NCBI GenBank assembly: GCA_041859875.1 | Contig: JBFLFY010000005.1 | Coordinates: forward strand, 32,587-96,586 | Origin: Thermocaproicibacter sp041859875 | GTDB taxonomy: Bacteria > Bacillota > Clostridia > Oscillospirales > Acutalibacteraceae | DNA length: 64,000 nucleotides | Direction: 5' to 3' | Shown here: positions 16,964 through 25,675 of the stretch, piece after piece | Numbering within the stretch: the first letter of the stretch is position 1 | Layout: each line of letters begins with the position of its first letter | Notes under the pieces: model-generated | Database searches by the model: none | The model's input: the letters and a program-made list of their open reading frames with translations, nothing else | Told to the model about the DNA's origin: nothing | Position numbers and translations under genes: made by a program

Positions 16964-18499
16964 ATGAAAAACCGTTTTTTCAAACGTATACTGTCCGGTG
17001 CAGCAGCCGCTGCCGTTTTGTTTTCTTTCGCGGCCTGCTCTTCCGGCACCGGAACATCTTCCGCCGCACATTCATCATCTGCAGGCGGCAGCAGCTTCGT
17101 CTACGGGATTCAGACGCAGCCAAGCAGCCTTGACCCTTACGTTTCCGCTTCCGCAGACACGCGCGTCATCCTGTTCAATATTTTTGAAGGACTTGTAAAG
17201 CCAGACAAAGACGGCAGCCTGAAACCAGCCGTAGCGGAAAGCTTTTCGGTTTCCGCCGATGCGCTTACTTACACATTTCAGCTCCGAAAAGGCGTGAAAT
17301 TCCATAACGGCAAAACAGTTAGCGCTGAAGATGTAAAATATTCTCTGGAAACTGCCGCGGGCATTACCGGCGGGAAAACGCCGGATACCAACCTGAAAAA
17401 CATTCAGTCGGTAGAAACGGATGGCGGTTCTGCCGTAAAGGTTCATTTAAAAACACCGGATTACGACTTTCTGCCGAATCTTACTGTGGCCATAACGCCA
17501 AAGGGATATACGAAGCAGGAATCACACCCAATCGGCACGGGGCCGTACTGCTTTGAGTCTTACACACCGCAGCAGTCGCTTGTGCTGAAAAAGAACAAAG
17601 ATTATTGGCAGAAGGGCTTGCCATACCTTGACACTGTCACATTCAAGCTGGAGTCAGACTCCAATGCTCTGCTGACGGACCTGCAGGGCGGGAGTGTAGA
17701 CGGTGCATCCATTGCGAATAACGTGGCTTCGCAGCTTGGCGGCGGGTTCAACATTATCCCTTCAAATTCCAATGCGGTACAGATGCTTGCACTCAACAAT
17801 AAAGAAAAGCCGTTTGACAAAGCTGAAGTGCGGCAGGCGGTAAGCTATGCCACCGATGCGGATGCCATTATCCAGACGGTCAATCTCGGCAAAGGGGTGC
17901 GCTGCGGCACGCCGGTCATTCCCGGCCTCAAAAAGTACTGCGACACATCGCTTGTCAACGCTTACCCGCACAATGCGGCAAAAGCAAAAGAACTGCTGAA
18001 ACAGGCAGGCTACCCCAACGGGTTTTCCATGACGATTACGGTTCCTTCCAACTACACCGTTCATGTAGACACGGCTCAGGTGCTTGTGAACCAGCTGAAA
18101 GAAGTTGGCATCCGGGTACAGATCAAACAGGTGGATTTTGCCACCTGGCTCAGCAAGGTCTACCAAAACCGTGAGTACCAGAGCACCATTGTTTCGGTCG
18201 ACGGTCCCACGCTTTCGCCAAAGAGTTACCTTAGCCGCTATGTGAGTGGGGACCAGAAGAACTTTGTGAATTACTCCAGTGCGGCTTACGACAACATTTA
18301 TAAGAAAGCTGCCGCCGCAAAGGATGAAGCGAAGCGCGTGGAACTTTACAAGCAGGCACAGCAGCAGATTTCAAAAGACGCCGCGAGCGTGTACTTTGAG
18401 GATATTTCAAACCTGAATGCCTTCCGCACCGGCATTACAGGTTATACGGCTTACCCGCTGTATGTATTTGACGCTTCAACGATTCGCCGCGCCGGCTAA
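16964..18499 (+). CDS. Peptide-type ABC transporter substrate-binding lipoprotein (family 5)
   Basis: A 511-residue SBP_bac_5 protein related to DppA/OppA/NikA. It has a lipoprotein signal peptide with lipobox FAAC (Cys at about residue 26), a Ser/Ala-rich linker and the family 5 signature around KGVKFHNGKTVSAEDVKYSLE (about residues 110-130). It binds a peptide or other ligand outside the membrane and delivers it to the two permeases that follow. Start ATG after AAAAGGAGAT. First gene after the T-box terminator, so its transcription probably depends on an uncharged tRNA. Confidence 0.9.
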   Translation: MKNRFFKRILSGAAAAAVLFSFAACSSGTGTSSAAHSSSAGGSSFVYGIQTQPSSLDPYVSASADTRVILFNIFEGLVKPDKDGSLKPAVAESFSVSADALTYTFQLRKGVKFHNGKTVSAEDVKYSLETAAGITGGKTPDTNLKNIQSVETDGGSAVKVHLKTPDYDFLPNLTVAITPKGYTKQESHPIGTGPYCFESYTPQQSLVLKKNKDYWQKGLPYLDTVTFKLESDSNALLTDLQGGSVDGASIANNVASQLGGGFNIIPSNSNAVQMLALNNKEKPFDKAEVRQAVSYATDADAIIQTVNLGKGVRCGTPVIPGLKKYCDTSLVNAYPHNAAKAKELLKQAGYPNGFSMTITVPSNYTVHVDTAQVLVNQLKEVGIRVQIKQVDFATWLSKVYQNREYQSTIVSVDGPTLSPKSYLSRYVSGDQKNFVNYSSAAYDNIYKKAAAAKDEAKRVELYKQAQQQISKDAASVYFEDISNLNAFRTGITGYTAYPLYVFDASTIRRAG

Positions 18500-18526
18500 A
18501 GAAATCTTTGCGGGAAAGAGAAACAG

Positions 18527-19471
18527 ATGAAATACATTGCAAGAAAATTTGCGGCCCTCCTGCTGACGATGGTGCTTGTTTCCATCCTTGCGTTTGTGGC
18601 GTTCAACCTCATACCCGGTGACCCGGCGCAGATGATACTCGGTACGGAAGCAACGCCGGAAAGCATTGCGGCGCTGCACGCAAAACTGGGGCTGGACCAG
18701 AGCCTGCCGCAGCGGTATTTTTCCTGGCTGGGCGGCTTGCTTCACGGCGATATGGGCACTTCGCTGCAGTATTCGCAGCCGGTTGCTTCGCTCCTTTTTT
18801 CGCGGCTGCCGGTTACGGCGTGCCTTGCGGGGCTTTCACTGATTCTTATTGTTGCCCTTTCGTTCCCGGCGGGTGTGTTTGCCGCAAAATGGCACGGCAC
18901 ACTCCCCGGCCACCTAATGGATGCCGTTACCATGCTGAACCTTACGCTGCCGGGCTTTTTCTTCGGTGTGCTGTTTATCTGGATTTTCGGTATCCTGCTG
19001 CACTGCTTTGTGCCGGGCGCCTACATCGATTACCGGCAGGATTTCGGCGGCTTTCTGCGCTACCTGATTTTCCCGGCTTTGGCTGTTGCACTGCCAAACA
19101 TCGCTTCCACGGCAAAATTTCTGCGAAATGCCATTTTGGCTGAGCGGAACAGCGCATATGCTGTGACCGCCCGCAGCAAGGGCCTTTCGGAAAGTGCCAT
19201 TCTGCGGCGGCATGTGCTGAAAAACGCGGCGGTTCCGGCTGTAACGCTTCTTGGCATGACAGTAGCGGAAATCTTTTCCGGAAGTATTATTATTGAACAG
19301 GTATTCAGCCTTCCGGGCGTTGGCAGGCTTTTGATTTCGGCGGTTTCCACGCGGGATTTTCCAATGCTGGAGTCGCTGGTCGTTTACATTGCACTTCTTG
19401 TTACCATTGCAAATTTTGCCGCAGACCTGGTGATACGCTGGATTGACCCGAGAATGAGGCAGAAAGCATGA
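18527..19471 (+). CDS. Peptide-type ABC transporter permease (DppB-like)
   Basis: A 314-residue binding-protein-dependent permease with six transmembrane segments. It opens with the DppB/OppB N-terminus (ARKFAALLLTMVLVSILAF) and has FNLIPGDPAQMILG. The inner-membrane EAA loop lies at about residues 205-235 (VTARSKGLSESAILRRHVLKNA in two parts), where an ATPase would dock. It follows the binding protein by 27 bases. Confidence 0.92.
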   Translation: MKYIARKFAALLLTMVLVSILAFVAFNLIPGDPAQMILGTEATPESIAALHAKLGLDQSLPQRYFSWLGGLLHGDMGTSLQYSQPVASLLFSRLPVTACLAGLSLILIVALSFPAGVFAAKWHGTLPGHLMDAVTMLNLTLPGFFFGVLFIWIFGILLHCFVPGAYIDYRQDFGGFLRYLIFPALAVALPNIASTAKFLRNAILAERNSAYAVTARSKGLSESAILRRHVLKNAAVPAVTLLGMTVAEIFSGSIIIEQVFSLPGVGRLLISAVSTRDFPMLESLVVYIALLVTIANFAADLVIRWIDPRMRQKA

Positions 19472-19487
19472 AAGGAATCTTCAGAGA

Positions 19488-20282
19488 ATGAGGGATGAAC
19501 AGAAATTTCGGTTTCGGCTTGGCCTCGCCCTGATGTGTGCCGTTGGCCTGCTGGCTCTTGTGAGCCTGTTTTACACACCGCATGACCCTTATGCTATGGA
19601 TTCTGCGCAGCGTTTTCTGCCGCCGAGTCTGCAGCATCTTTTTGGAACAGATCAGTTTGGGCGCGACAATTTCAGCCGTGCCGTAACAGGCACACGCTAT
19701 TCGCTTTTTGTGGCGGTTTCCACCGTGGCGCTGAGCGGAACGGTTGGGGTTTCCATCGGGCTGTTTGTTGGCTATGCGGGCGGCGCGGCGGAAGCCATTG
19801 TCATGCGCCTTACGGATGCACTGGCGTCTTTCCCCGGAATTTTAATGGCCCTTGTAGCCGTTACGGTCTGCGGCGGCGGAAAGTACACTATCATTCCGGC
19901 GCTGGCTGTGGCCTTTCTGCCAAGCTATATCCGCATCGCACGGAGCGGAGCGCAGCAGTGCGCACGGCGCGAATTTATAGAAGCCGCGCGTACCTGCGGT
20001 GTTTCTACAGGGCGCATTCTGTTCCGCCATATCTTGCCGAACCTTCTGCCGTCAGTTGTTCCCGCACTTGTAATCGGCCTTTCCAACGCCATTTTGGCGG
20101 AATCCGGAATGAGCTACCTTGGCCTTGGCATACAGCCGCCGACTCCAAGCTGGGGCCGTATGCTTGCCGAAGGGCAGGTCTTTCTGCTGAAAGCACCGTG
20201 GGAATCCATCTCCGCCGGGCTGATGATTTTTGTTACAGTGCTTGGGTTCCATAATTTCGGTGACGGCCTTTCGCGGGAATAA
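19488..20282 (+). CDS. Peptide-type ABC transporter permease (DppC-like)
   Basis: A 264-residue partner permease with a DppC/OppC N-terminus and a HLFGTDQFGRDNFSR motif (about residues 45-60), typical of the second permease. The EAA loop is at REFIEAARTCGVSTGRILFRH. Last gene of the operon, 16 bases after dppB-like, and directly followed by a terminator. No ATP-binding subunits are encoded here, so the pair must borrow them from elsewhere or the operon is incomplete. Confidence 0.92.
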   Translation: MRDEQKFRFRLGLALMCAVGLLALVSLFYTPHDPYAMDSAQRFLPPSLQHLFGTDQFGRDNFSRAVTGTRYSLFVAVSTVALSGTVGVSIGLFVGYAGGAAEAIVMRLTDALASFPGILMALVAVTVCGGGKYTIIPALAVAFLPSYIRIARSGAQQCARREFIEAARTCGVSTGRILFRHILPNLLPSVVPALVIGLSNAILAESGMSYLGLGIQPPTPSWGRMLAEGQVFLLKAPWESISAGLMIFVTVLGFHNFGDGLSRE

Positions 20283-20297
20283 GACAGAAAAAGAAAA

Positions 20298-20338
20298 AGC
20301 TCAGCCGCTTCCCTTTCAAAACGGCTGGCTTTTTTTAT
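20298..20338 (+). terminator. Terminator of the ABC transporter operon
   Basis: AGC-T-CAGCCG / CGGCTG-GCT stem with a 14-base loop and a run of seven Ts. Confidence 0.8.
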
Positions 20339-20344
20339 GCAGTT

Positions 20345-20716
20345 TTAGAGAAAAGAAAGCTGGCCTAGGTTCCACATTCGAAGGCGCACGGCGTAAAAGA
20401 CAGACACGCTGAGCAGCAGAAATGCCAAAAAGGCAATGTTCAGCCGCCGATGCTTTCCAAAAGGGCGGCCTCCGGAAAGAATCAGCCAGTACAGAAAACC
20501 GGCTGAAAAAATGAGTGGATTATAGACCCATGCGCCGTAAAAATCACCGGCCAAAAGGGAGCGGAAGGCCCGCGTCATGCCACAGCCCGGGCACGGGATG
20601 TGAAAAGCCTGCCGAAAAAGGCAGGCTGGGTGCAGCAAAACCATGAGAAAGCCTGCCACAGTGAGCAGAACGGCTGTAAAAATTCGCAGCCGGTATTTTT
20701 TAAAAAATGCAATCAT
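20345..20716 (-). CDS. DUF2752 membrane protein
   Basis: A 123-residue protein with three hydrophobic segments and the DUF2752 hallmark PCPGCGMTRAF (about residues 39-49), where two Cys residues sit next to a membrane segment. Function unknown. It lies 47 bases downstream of the zinc-ribbon/TM2 gene on the same strand, an arrangement common for this family. I see no good ribosome site before the ATG at 20716, so it may be translated poorly or by coupling. Confidence 0.8.
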   Translation of the reverse strand: MIAFFKKYRLRIFTAVLLTVAGFLMVLLHPACLFRQAFHIPCPGCGMTRAFRSLLAGDFYGAWVYNPLIFSAGFLYWLILSGGRPFGKHRRLNIAFLAFLLLSVSVFYAVRLRMWNLGQLSFL

Positions 20717-20763
20717 TTATTTTGTTTGAAAGAAGGAAGCCCATGCGGGATGCCTTCTTTTTG

Positions 20764-21305
20764 TCAGTCTTTCAGCGGGATGCCGCGCGCGTCAACGCAG
20801 ATGGAGCCGGTGAGAATCATAATTCCTTCTACAAATCCCCAAATACCGGAAACCACGGCGCCGAACCCGCAGGTGCAGACTGTAATCAGAAGCTGGGCTA
20901 CGGCTTTTCCCGTGTAGCCAAGGTAAAAGTTGTGAATCCCAAGGCTGCCCAGAAAAATCCCAAGGAGCCCCGCGGCCATTTTGGACTTTTGGTCCGGGTA
21001 AAAAGGCTGCTGCTGGTATGGGGGCTGCTGATAAGTGGGAGGCTGCTGGTAAGGCTGCTGCGGTTGTTGATAGGGCGGTTGTTGGTATGGAGAGGCTGCT
21101 GTTGTGGCTGCGGCTGCTGCGGAGCTTCATCCGCCGAAGCCGAATAAGTAGGTACATAGCCACAGTTGGGGCAAATGGAAGAACCGGGTGCAGCTGGAGC
21201 CCCGCAGTTGGGGCAGAACTGGCTTCCGGTTCCGACCGGCGTACCGCAGTTTGGACAGTGGCTGGCGCCTTCCGGAAGTTGATTCCCACAGTTACGGCAA
21301 AACAT
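20764..21305 (-). pseudogene. Zinc-ribbon plus TM2-domain protein, interrupted by a frameshift
   Basis: The first frame (from ATG 21305, after AGGGAGG) encodes three zinc-ribbon CPNCG-type knuckles (MFCRNCGNQLP, FCPNCGAPA, ICPNCGYVP), then a Pro/Gln-rich linker. The TM2 domain (MAAGLLGIFLGSLGIHNFYLG onward) lies in another frame, 20764-20979. In that frame the linker continues upstream as repeated YQQP units until about 21092. There cctctcca would have to be cctcctcca to restore one reading frame. A single-base deletion at about 21089-21097 therefore separates the halves. It is either a real pseudogene, slippage in the repetitive linker, or a sequencing error. Original length about 180 residues; function unknown. 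Confidence 0.8.
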
Positions 21306-21405
21306 AGAGCAGCCTCCCTAAAATTTAATTATTTTTAATAGAGCAAACTAAAAGATACTTTATCATATTCGGTTTCCGCTGTCAAATTTACTGAACCGGC
21401 TTATT

Positions 21406-22377
21406 TTATTTTTTACTGTCATCTGCACCCTCCAGAGTTTCGGAAGTTGTCTTTTCAATCAGGAAACGCGGGCGTGCCTTTACTTCTCCATAAATTTTTC
21501 CAATGTATGTGCCAAGAACGCCCATTCCGGAAAGAAGAAGCCCGCCCAAAAGCCACAGTGACCATATGCCGATAATCCAGGCGGCAGTGCCGGCGGCAAA
21601 ATGCGAAATGGCAGCCCATACCGTACCAACCAGGCTGACAAAGAAAATGCAGATGCCGAAGTTAAAAAGCATTTTCAGCGGCTTTACGCTGAAAGAGGTA
21701 ATGCCGTCTACGGCAAAGGCAATCATTTTTTTCAGCGGGTATTTTGATTCACCCGCAAAGCGCTCGTGCCGGGCATAATACACAGAGTCGCTGCGGTAGC
21801 CGATGAGCGGCACAAGGCCGCGCAGAAAAAGGTTTACTTCACGGTAACTGCTGAGGGCGTTGAGTGCGCGACGGCTCATCAGGCGGTAGTCCGCGTGGTT
21901 GTAAACAAGGTTTACACCGAGCTTTTCCATGAATCTGTAAAACATCAGCGCGGAGGTGCGTTTAAAGAACGTGTCGGTGTCGCGCTTGCTGCGCACGCCG
22001 TAAACAACGTCGCAGCCTTCCTGAAATTTTTCGACAAATTTATCGAGAACTTCCACGTCATCCTGCAGATCCGCGTCCAGGCTGATGGCACAGTCAGCGT
22101 ATTTGCGTGCGGTCATTAACCCAGCCAGCAGGGCATTCTGATGCCCCCGGTTATGCGCGAGCTTGATGCCGGAAACAAGTTCGTTTTCCCGGCTGAATTC
22201 AGAAATCAGTTTCCACGTTGCGTCGTGGCTTCCGTCATCGACCAGAAGCATACGGCTTCCGGTGTCCGCAAGGCCCGTGGCATTCATCGCTTTCAGCTTT
22301 TTCGTAAGGCGTTTTACCGTTTCGGGCAGAACCTTTTCTTCGTTATAGCAAGGGATGACAAGGTAAATAACTGGCAT
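21406..22377 (-). CDS. Family 2 glycosyltransferase, CsbB/GtrB-like polyprenyl-phosphate sugar transferase
   Basis: A 323-residue enzyme with a GT2 domain starting at residue 3 (IYLVIPCYNEEKVLPET). It has the DDG motif (LLVDDGSHDAT), DADLQDD for metal binding (about residue 100), and two C-terminal transmembrane helices (about 230-300). Such proteins load a sugar from UDP-sugar onto undecaprenyl phosphate. The stop of the YfhO gene lies 3 bases upstream, so the two are cotranscribed. In Bacillus, CsbB and YfhO together glycosylate lipoteichoic acid; the same job is likely here. Confidence 0.9.
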   Translation of the reverse strand: MPVIYLVIPCYNEEKVLPETVKRLTKKLKAMNATGLADTGSRMLLVDDGSHDATWKLISEFSRENELVSGIKLAHNRGHQNALLAGLMTARKYADCAISLDADLQDDVEVLDKFVEKFQEGCDVVYGVRSKRDTDTFFKRTSALMFYRFMEKLGVNLVYNHADYRLMSRRALNALSSYREVNLFLRGLVPLIGYRSDSVYYARHERFAGESKYPLKKMIAFAVDGITSFSVKPLKMLFNFGICIFFVSLVGTVWAAISHFAAGTAAWIIGIWSLWLLGGLLLSGMGVLGTYIGKIYGEVKARPRFLIEKTTSETLEGADDSKK

Positions 22378-22380
22378 GGC

Positions 22381-24789
22381 TTAACCTCCGATATTTTCTG
22401 TCTGCTCCATGTTTGCAGCTGCTTCTTCTTTGCGTTTCTTTGTTTTAGAGCGTGTGCAGTACCAGTAGAGCAGGAACAGGAGCGCGCCGCTGGCAGTGAC
22501 TGCCGCACCGAGCTTCACCCCGGGGGTTTGGTAGTTAAAGCGGATGGATGACGTCCCTTTCGGCACTTTTACCGCCATAAACCCGATGTTCGATTGGATA
22601 ATGGGAACGCTTTGGCCGTTTACCTGCGCACTCCAGCCGCTTTCCCAAGGAACGCTGAAAAAGACGAGCCGGTCGGTCGAAGAAGTGAACTGTGCCGAAA
22701 AGCCGCCGTTGTCGTGGGTGAAGGAAGAGCATGACATCGCTTTGCGTGCGGTGCAGTCGCTGAAATAAGCTTCTTTTGTGTATTGCTGGGATTCTGTGTT
22801 CAGGTGCTGCAGGATTCCGGCATATTTTGCAGCGTCTTTGTCTTCCAGTACAATGGCTTTCAGCAGGACAAGATGCCGGTCGCCCTGCGAGATGCTGTTA
22901 TATTCTGAACGGGTGATGTAGGAATCGTAGCTGAACCCCATGGGGATATAATAGTCATTTCGGTAAATACGGCAGCCGTTCTGCGTTGCGTAATAGCTCC
23001 AGCCCGGCATGGTTGCCGTACTTGTATCGGCAACAAAGTCCTTCCCGGTTGGCGGGTCAAAAAGCCAGCGGCAGCTTGTAAGGCCGCGCAGCCCGTAAAC
23101 GGAAACATCCGGCCGTGAACCGACGTCACGCTGGACGCCAATCGTCGGGTAAAATTCCATAATGGAGCCGGGCACAATGCTGTGAAACGCCTGGATGGTC
23201 GGCATCTTCCAGTACATCGCCTGGTTGTCCATGCCGTCGTAGACGTCAATGCGGCTGAATGCAGTGCTGTCCGGCAAATGGATGCTGCTGCCGCCGTTCA
23301 GCGAGTGCGGAATAATCCATGCGTGAGTGTCGTCGCTCTGTGTTTTGCCGAGTGCAATAAAGAACGAGGCATAAATTACCGAAACAAGCACAATGCCAAC
23401 CGTACAGTTCCGAAGGAACTTCTGCCGGTCGCGCTTATAGTACTGAAAAATGATAACCATAAGCGCAAGGCTCAGCAAAGAAATGGCAACGTAAGACCAG
23501 AACCGGGTGGGGTAGTCTTCCAGCCCGAAAACGGTATCTTTTCCGCCGCTGCCATTGTCGATTATCTTGGGCATGAGGCCGATTGGCAGGGCGATGCCGA
23601 GGGTAATGCCCAAAGTCCAGTGCACGGCACGCTTCCAGTTCGTACCGGTGTTTTGCAAAGCAAAAACGGTTGCAAGCGACATCATCAGCGTAAGCATATA
23701 GTACCAGCGCGCGTAGTAGGCCATGTTGAAAAGCTGGAACGCCGCATTCAGCACCGGAACAAATGCCATAAAGAAAAGGATGCAAAGAAGCGTTTTCAGC
23801 CAGTTCTTTTTGCGGAAATGGAGAAAGGCAATTACGCCGCTCATGCTGAACAGCGGCAGCCATGCGCCAAGAGAGGCCCATTTTGCTTCGGAATTCGGCG
23901 TAAAGTTTGGCCGTGCCGGAATATCCGGCGGGAAGAAGAAACACTCTAGGATGTGAATGTAACGCTGGTTGTAATCATAAAGCAGCGCATTCCAGCCGCT
24001 TGGAAAGTTGTTAAGGCGTGGATTCTGCGTTACGGCGAGTATGGTCGGCACCAGCATGACGCAGGCACACAGCACACCAATGACGGATTCGCAGAAAAGG
24101 AGCAGAAAGTCGCGCACGCTGATGCTCCAGCTGCCAGAAAGTACGCGCACAATCCAATAGATAATGAGGAAAACGACCTGCCCCACAAAGAAGTAGTAGT
24201 TTGAGGTGCAGCTCAGAAACACGGTAAAGGCAAAAAGGCACCTGCGGTGGTCGTACATGTACTCATCCAATGCCCAAAGCATCAAGGGGAAAAAGATAAT
24301 TGCTTCGTGAAAGTGGTTAAAAAAGATATTATAGATGGAAAAGCCCGAAGACGCATACAGAAGCGCGCCGATAATGGCATAATCGGGGTGGGAAACATAG
24401 CGGCGCAGGAAAAGATATGCGGTAAACGCCGCGCAGCCGAACTTCAGAATCAGCAGCGGCCCCATCAGGTGCGGCACCATCCAGCTTGGGAAGGGGATGG
24501 TCAGCCAGAAAAACGGGCTGCCCAGCAAATAGAAGGAGTAGGAACCCATGAAATTTGCACCCAGGTCGGTTGTCCAGTTCCAACCCCAGTTTCCGCTGCG
24601 CACAGCGTCGTGGCACATCTGGTAGAAAGGTACCTGCTGTACATTGAAATCTCCGTAAAAAAGAAAATATCCGTTGTCAAATAAAATAAAGGGCAGGAAG
24701 AAAAGAAGCGCTGTTCCCAAACCGTACAGAAATGCCTTACGGCAGTAGTAGCCGGATTTGATGCCCCGCAGATCATGCAGCTCTGTCAC
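22381..24789 (-). CDS. YfhO-family membrane glycosyltransferase
   Basis: An 802-residue polytopic protein with about 13 transmembrane segments, a large loop near residues 500-720 and a final membrane helix (about 755-780). It fits YfhO: N-terminal YGDFNVQQVPFYQ, with charged residues in the first outer loop as in GT-C enzymes. YfhO is thought to move a sugar from a lipid carrier to lipoteichoic acid outside the cell. GTG start after GGGGAGG. Translationally close to the CsbB-like gene, which would supply the lipid-linked sugar. Confidence 0.88.
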   Translation of the reverse strand: MTELHDLRGIKSGYYCRKAFLYGLGTALLFFLPFILFDNGYFLFYGDFNVQQVPFYQMCHDAVRSGNWGWNWTTDLGANFMGSYSFYLLGSPFFWLTIPFPSWMVPHLMGPLLILKFGCAAFTAYLFLRRYVSHPDYAIIGALLYASSGFSIYNIFFNHFHEAIIFFPLMLWALDEYMYDHRRCLFAFTVFLSCTSNYYFFVGQVVFLIIYWIVRVLSGSWSISVRDFLLLFCESVIGVLCACVMLVPTILAVTQNPRLNNFPSGWNALLYDYNQRYIHILECFFFPPDIPARPNFTPNSEAKWASLGAWLPLFSMSGVIAFLHFRKKNWLKTLLCILFFMAFVPVLNAAFQLFNMAYYARWYYMLTLMMSLATVFALQNTGTNWKRAVHWTLGITLGIALPIGLMPKIIDNGSGGKDTVFGLEDYPTRFWSYVAISLLSLALMVIIFQYYKRDRQKFLRNCTVGIVLVSVIYASFFIALGKTQSDDTHAWIIPHSLNGGSSIHLPDSTAFSRIDVYDGMDNQAMYWKMPTIQAFHSIVPGSIMEFYPTIGVQRDVGSRPDVSVYGLRGLTSCRWLFDPPTGKDFVADTSTATMPGWSYYATQNGCRIYRNDYYIPMGFSYDSYITRSEYNSISQGDRHLVLLKAIVLEDKDAAKYAGILQHLNTESQQYTKEAYFSDCTARKAMSCSSFTHDNGGFSAQFTSSTDRLVFFSVPWESGWSAQVNGQSVPIIQSNIGFMAVKVPKGTSSIRFNYQTPGVKLGAAVTASGALLFLLYWYCTRSKTKKRKEEAAANMEQTENIGG

Positions 24790-24838
24790 CGTGCCGCCTC
24801 CCCGAAATTATTATAAGAAATTATATAGTTTATTTGTA

Positions 24839-24866
24839 ATTATATCACACTGTTTTGTCCAAACAA
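24839..24866 (-). promoter_or_regulatory. Possible promoter of the yfhO-csbB-like operon
   Basis: On the minus strand a perfect TATAAT (24839-24844) lies 16 bases after a weak TTGTTT (24861-24866). The start codon is 50 bases downstream. Confidence 0.5.
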
Positions 24867-24967
24867 TGTATAAAAAAGTGAAAGTTATGAATTTGTTATT
24901 GAATTTTGGCTGGAAACCTTTAGGATGAGAAAAAGAATGAAAACAGCGAGAGGAGCTTGAAAAAGTA

Positions 24968-25549
24968 ATGTACCATTTTTTTGCCATGCTTTCCCGTATG
25001 AAAAATATCTGCCGCTGGGGCCTTATGCGAAACACACGGGATGAAAACCTGTGCGAGCACAGTTTTGAAACGGCCGTGATAGCTCATGCCCTTGCCGTGC
25101 TGCACAATCGGCGTTTCGGCGGCCATGTGAATGCGGAGCGTACCGCGCTGCTTGCCCTGTTCCACGACTCAACCGAGATTGTAACAGGCGATATGCCAAC
25201 GCCTGTGAAATATTATAACCCGGAGATCCGCGAGGCTTACCGTAAAGTGGAAGAAGCCGCACGCACCCGCCTGCTTGGCTTTCTGCCGGATGACCTGCGC
25301 CCCGAGTACCGCCCTTTGCTGGGCGAACCGCTGGACTCCGACCGTGAACTTCTTCCGCTTGTGAAGGCGGCGGACAAGCTCTCTGCCGTAATAAAATGTG
25401 TAGAAGAGCAGCGCATGGGCAACAGCGAGTTTGCAAGCGCCGAAACGACTTTGCGCAAAGCGGTGGAAGACCTGCATTTACCTGAAGCGGACTGCTTTGT
25501 GAAGGAATTCCTGCCTTCCTACAGTCTGACGCTTGACGAGCAGAAATAG
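24968..25549 (+). CDS. YfbR-like 5'-deoxynucleotidase (HD domain)
   Basis: A 193-residue HD hydrolase close to YfbR, which removes phosphate from deoxynucleoside 5'-monophosphates. It shows the RMKNICRWGLMRNTRDENLCEHS opening (split between residues 10 and 33), the His-Asp pair in LALFHDSTEIVTGDMPTPVKYYN (about 63-85), and a later Asp in LVKAADKLSAVIKC (about 137). Length and motif spacing are normal. Monocistronic, divergent from the yfhO operon. GAGGAGC precedes the ATG. Confidence 0.88.
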   Translation: MYHFFAMLSRMKNICRWGLMRNTRDENLCEHSFETAVIAHALAVLHNRRFGGHVNAERTALLALFHDSTEIVTGDMPTPVKYYNPEIREAYRKVEEAARTRLLGFLPDDLRPEYRPLLGEPLDSDRELLPLVKAADKLSAVIKCVEEQRMGNSEFASAETTLRKAVEDLHLPEADCFVKEFLPSYSLTLDEQK

Positions 25550-25556
25550 AATTCTG

Positions 25557-25585
25557 TTTACGGATTGAAAAATGAGGAATATAAT
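25557..25585 (+). promoter_or_regulatory. Promoter of the first LCP gene
   Basis: TTTACG (25557-25562), 17-base spacer, TATAAT (25580-25585). It resembles the promoter of the second LCP gene. Confidence 0.8.
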
Positions 25586-25675
25586 ATAAAAAAAGGATTT
25601 GGAGAAATTCTGCCCTAGGCGGATGTGCAGTCCCGGCAGGATGCTCAAAACAGCGTCAGAAAGGATGTGGTACAG

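Noticed and set aside
21001..21120. A non-coding microsatellite of CAG/CAA-like units
   Set aside because: The units encode the Pro/Gln linker between zinc ribbons and the TM2 domain.
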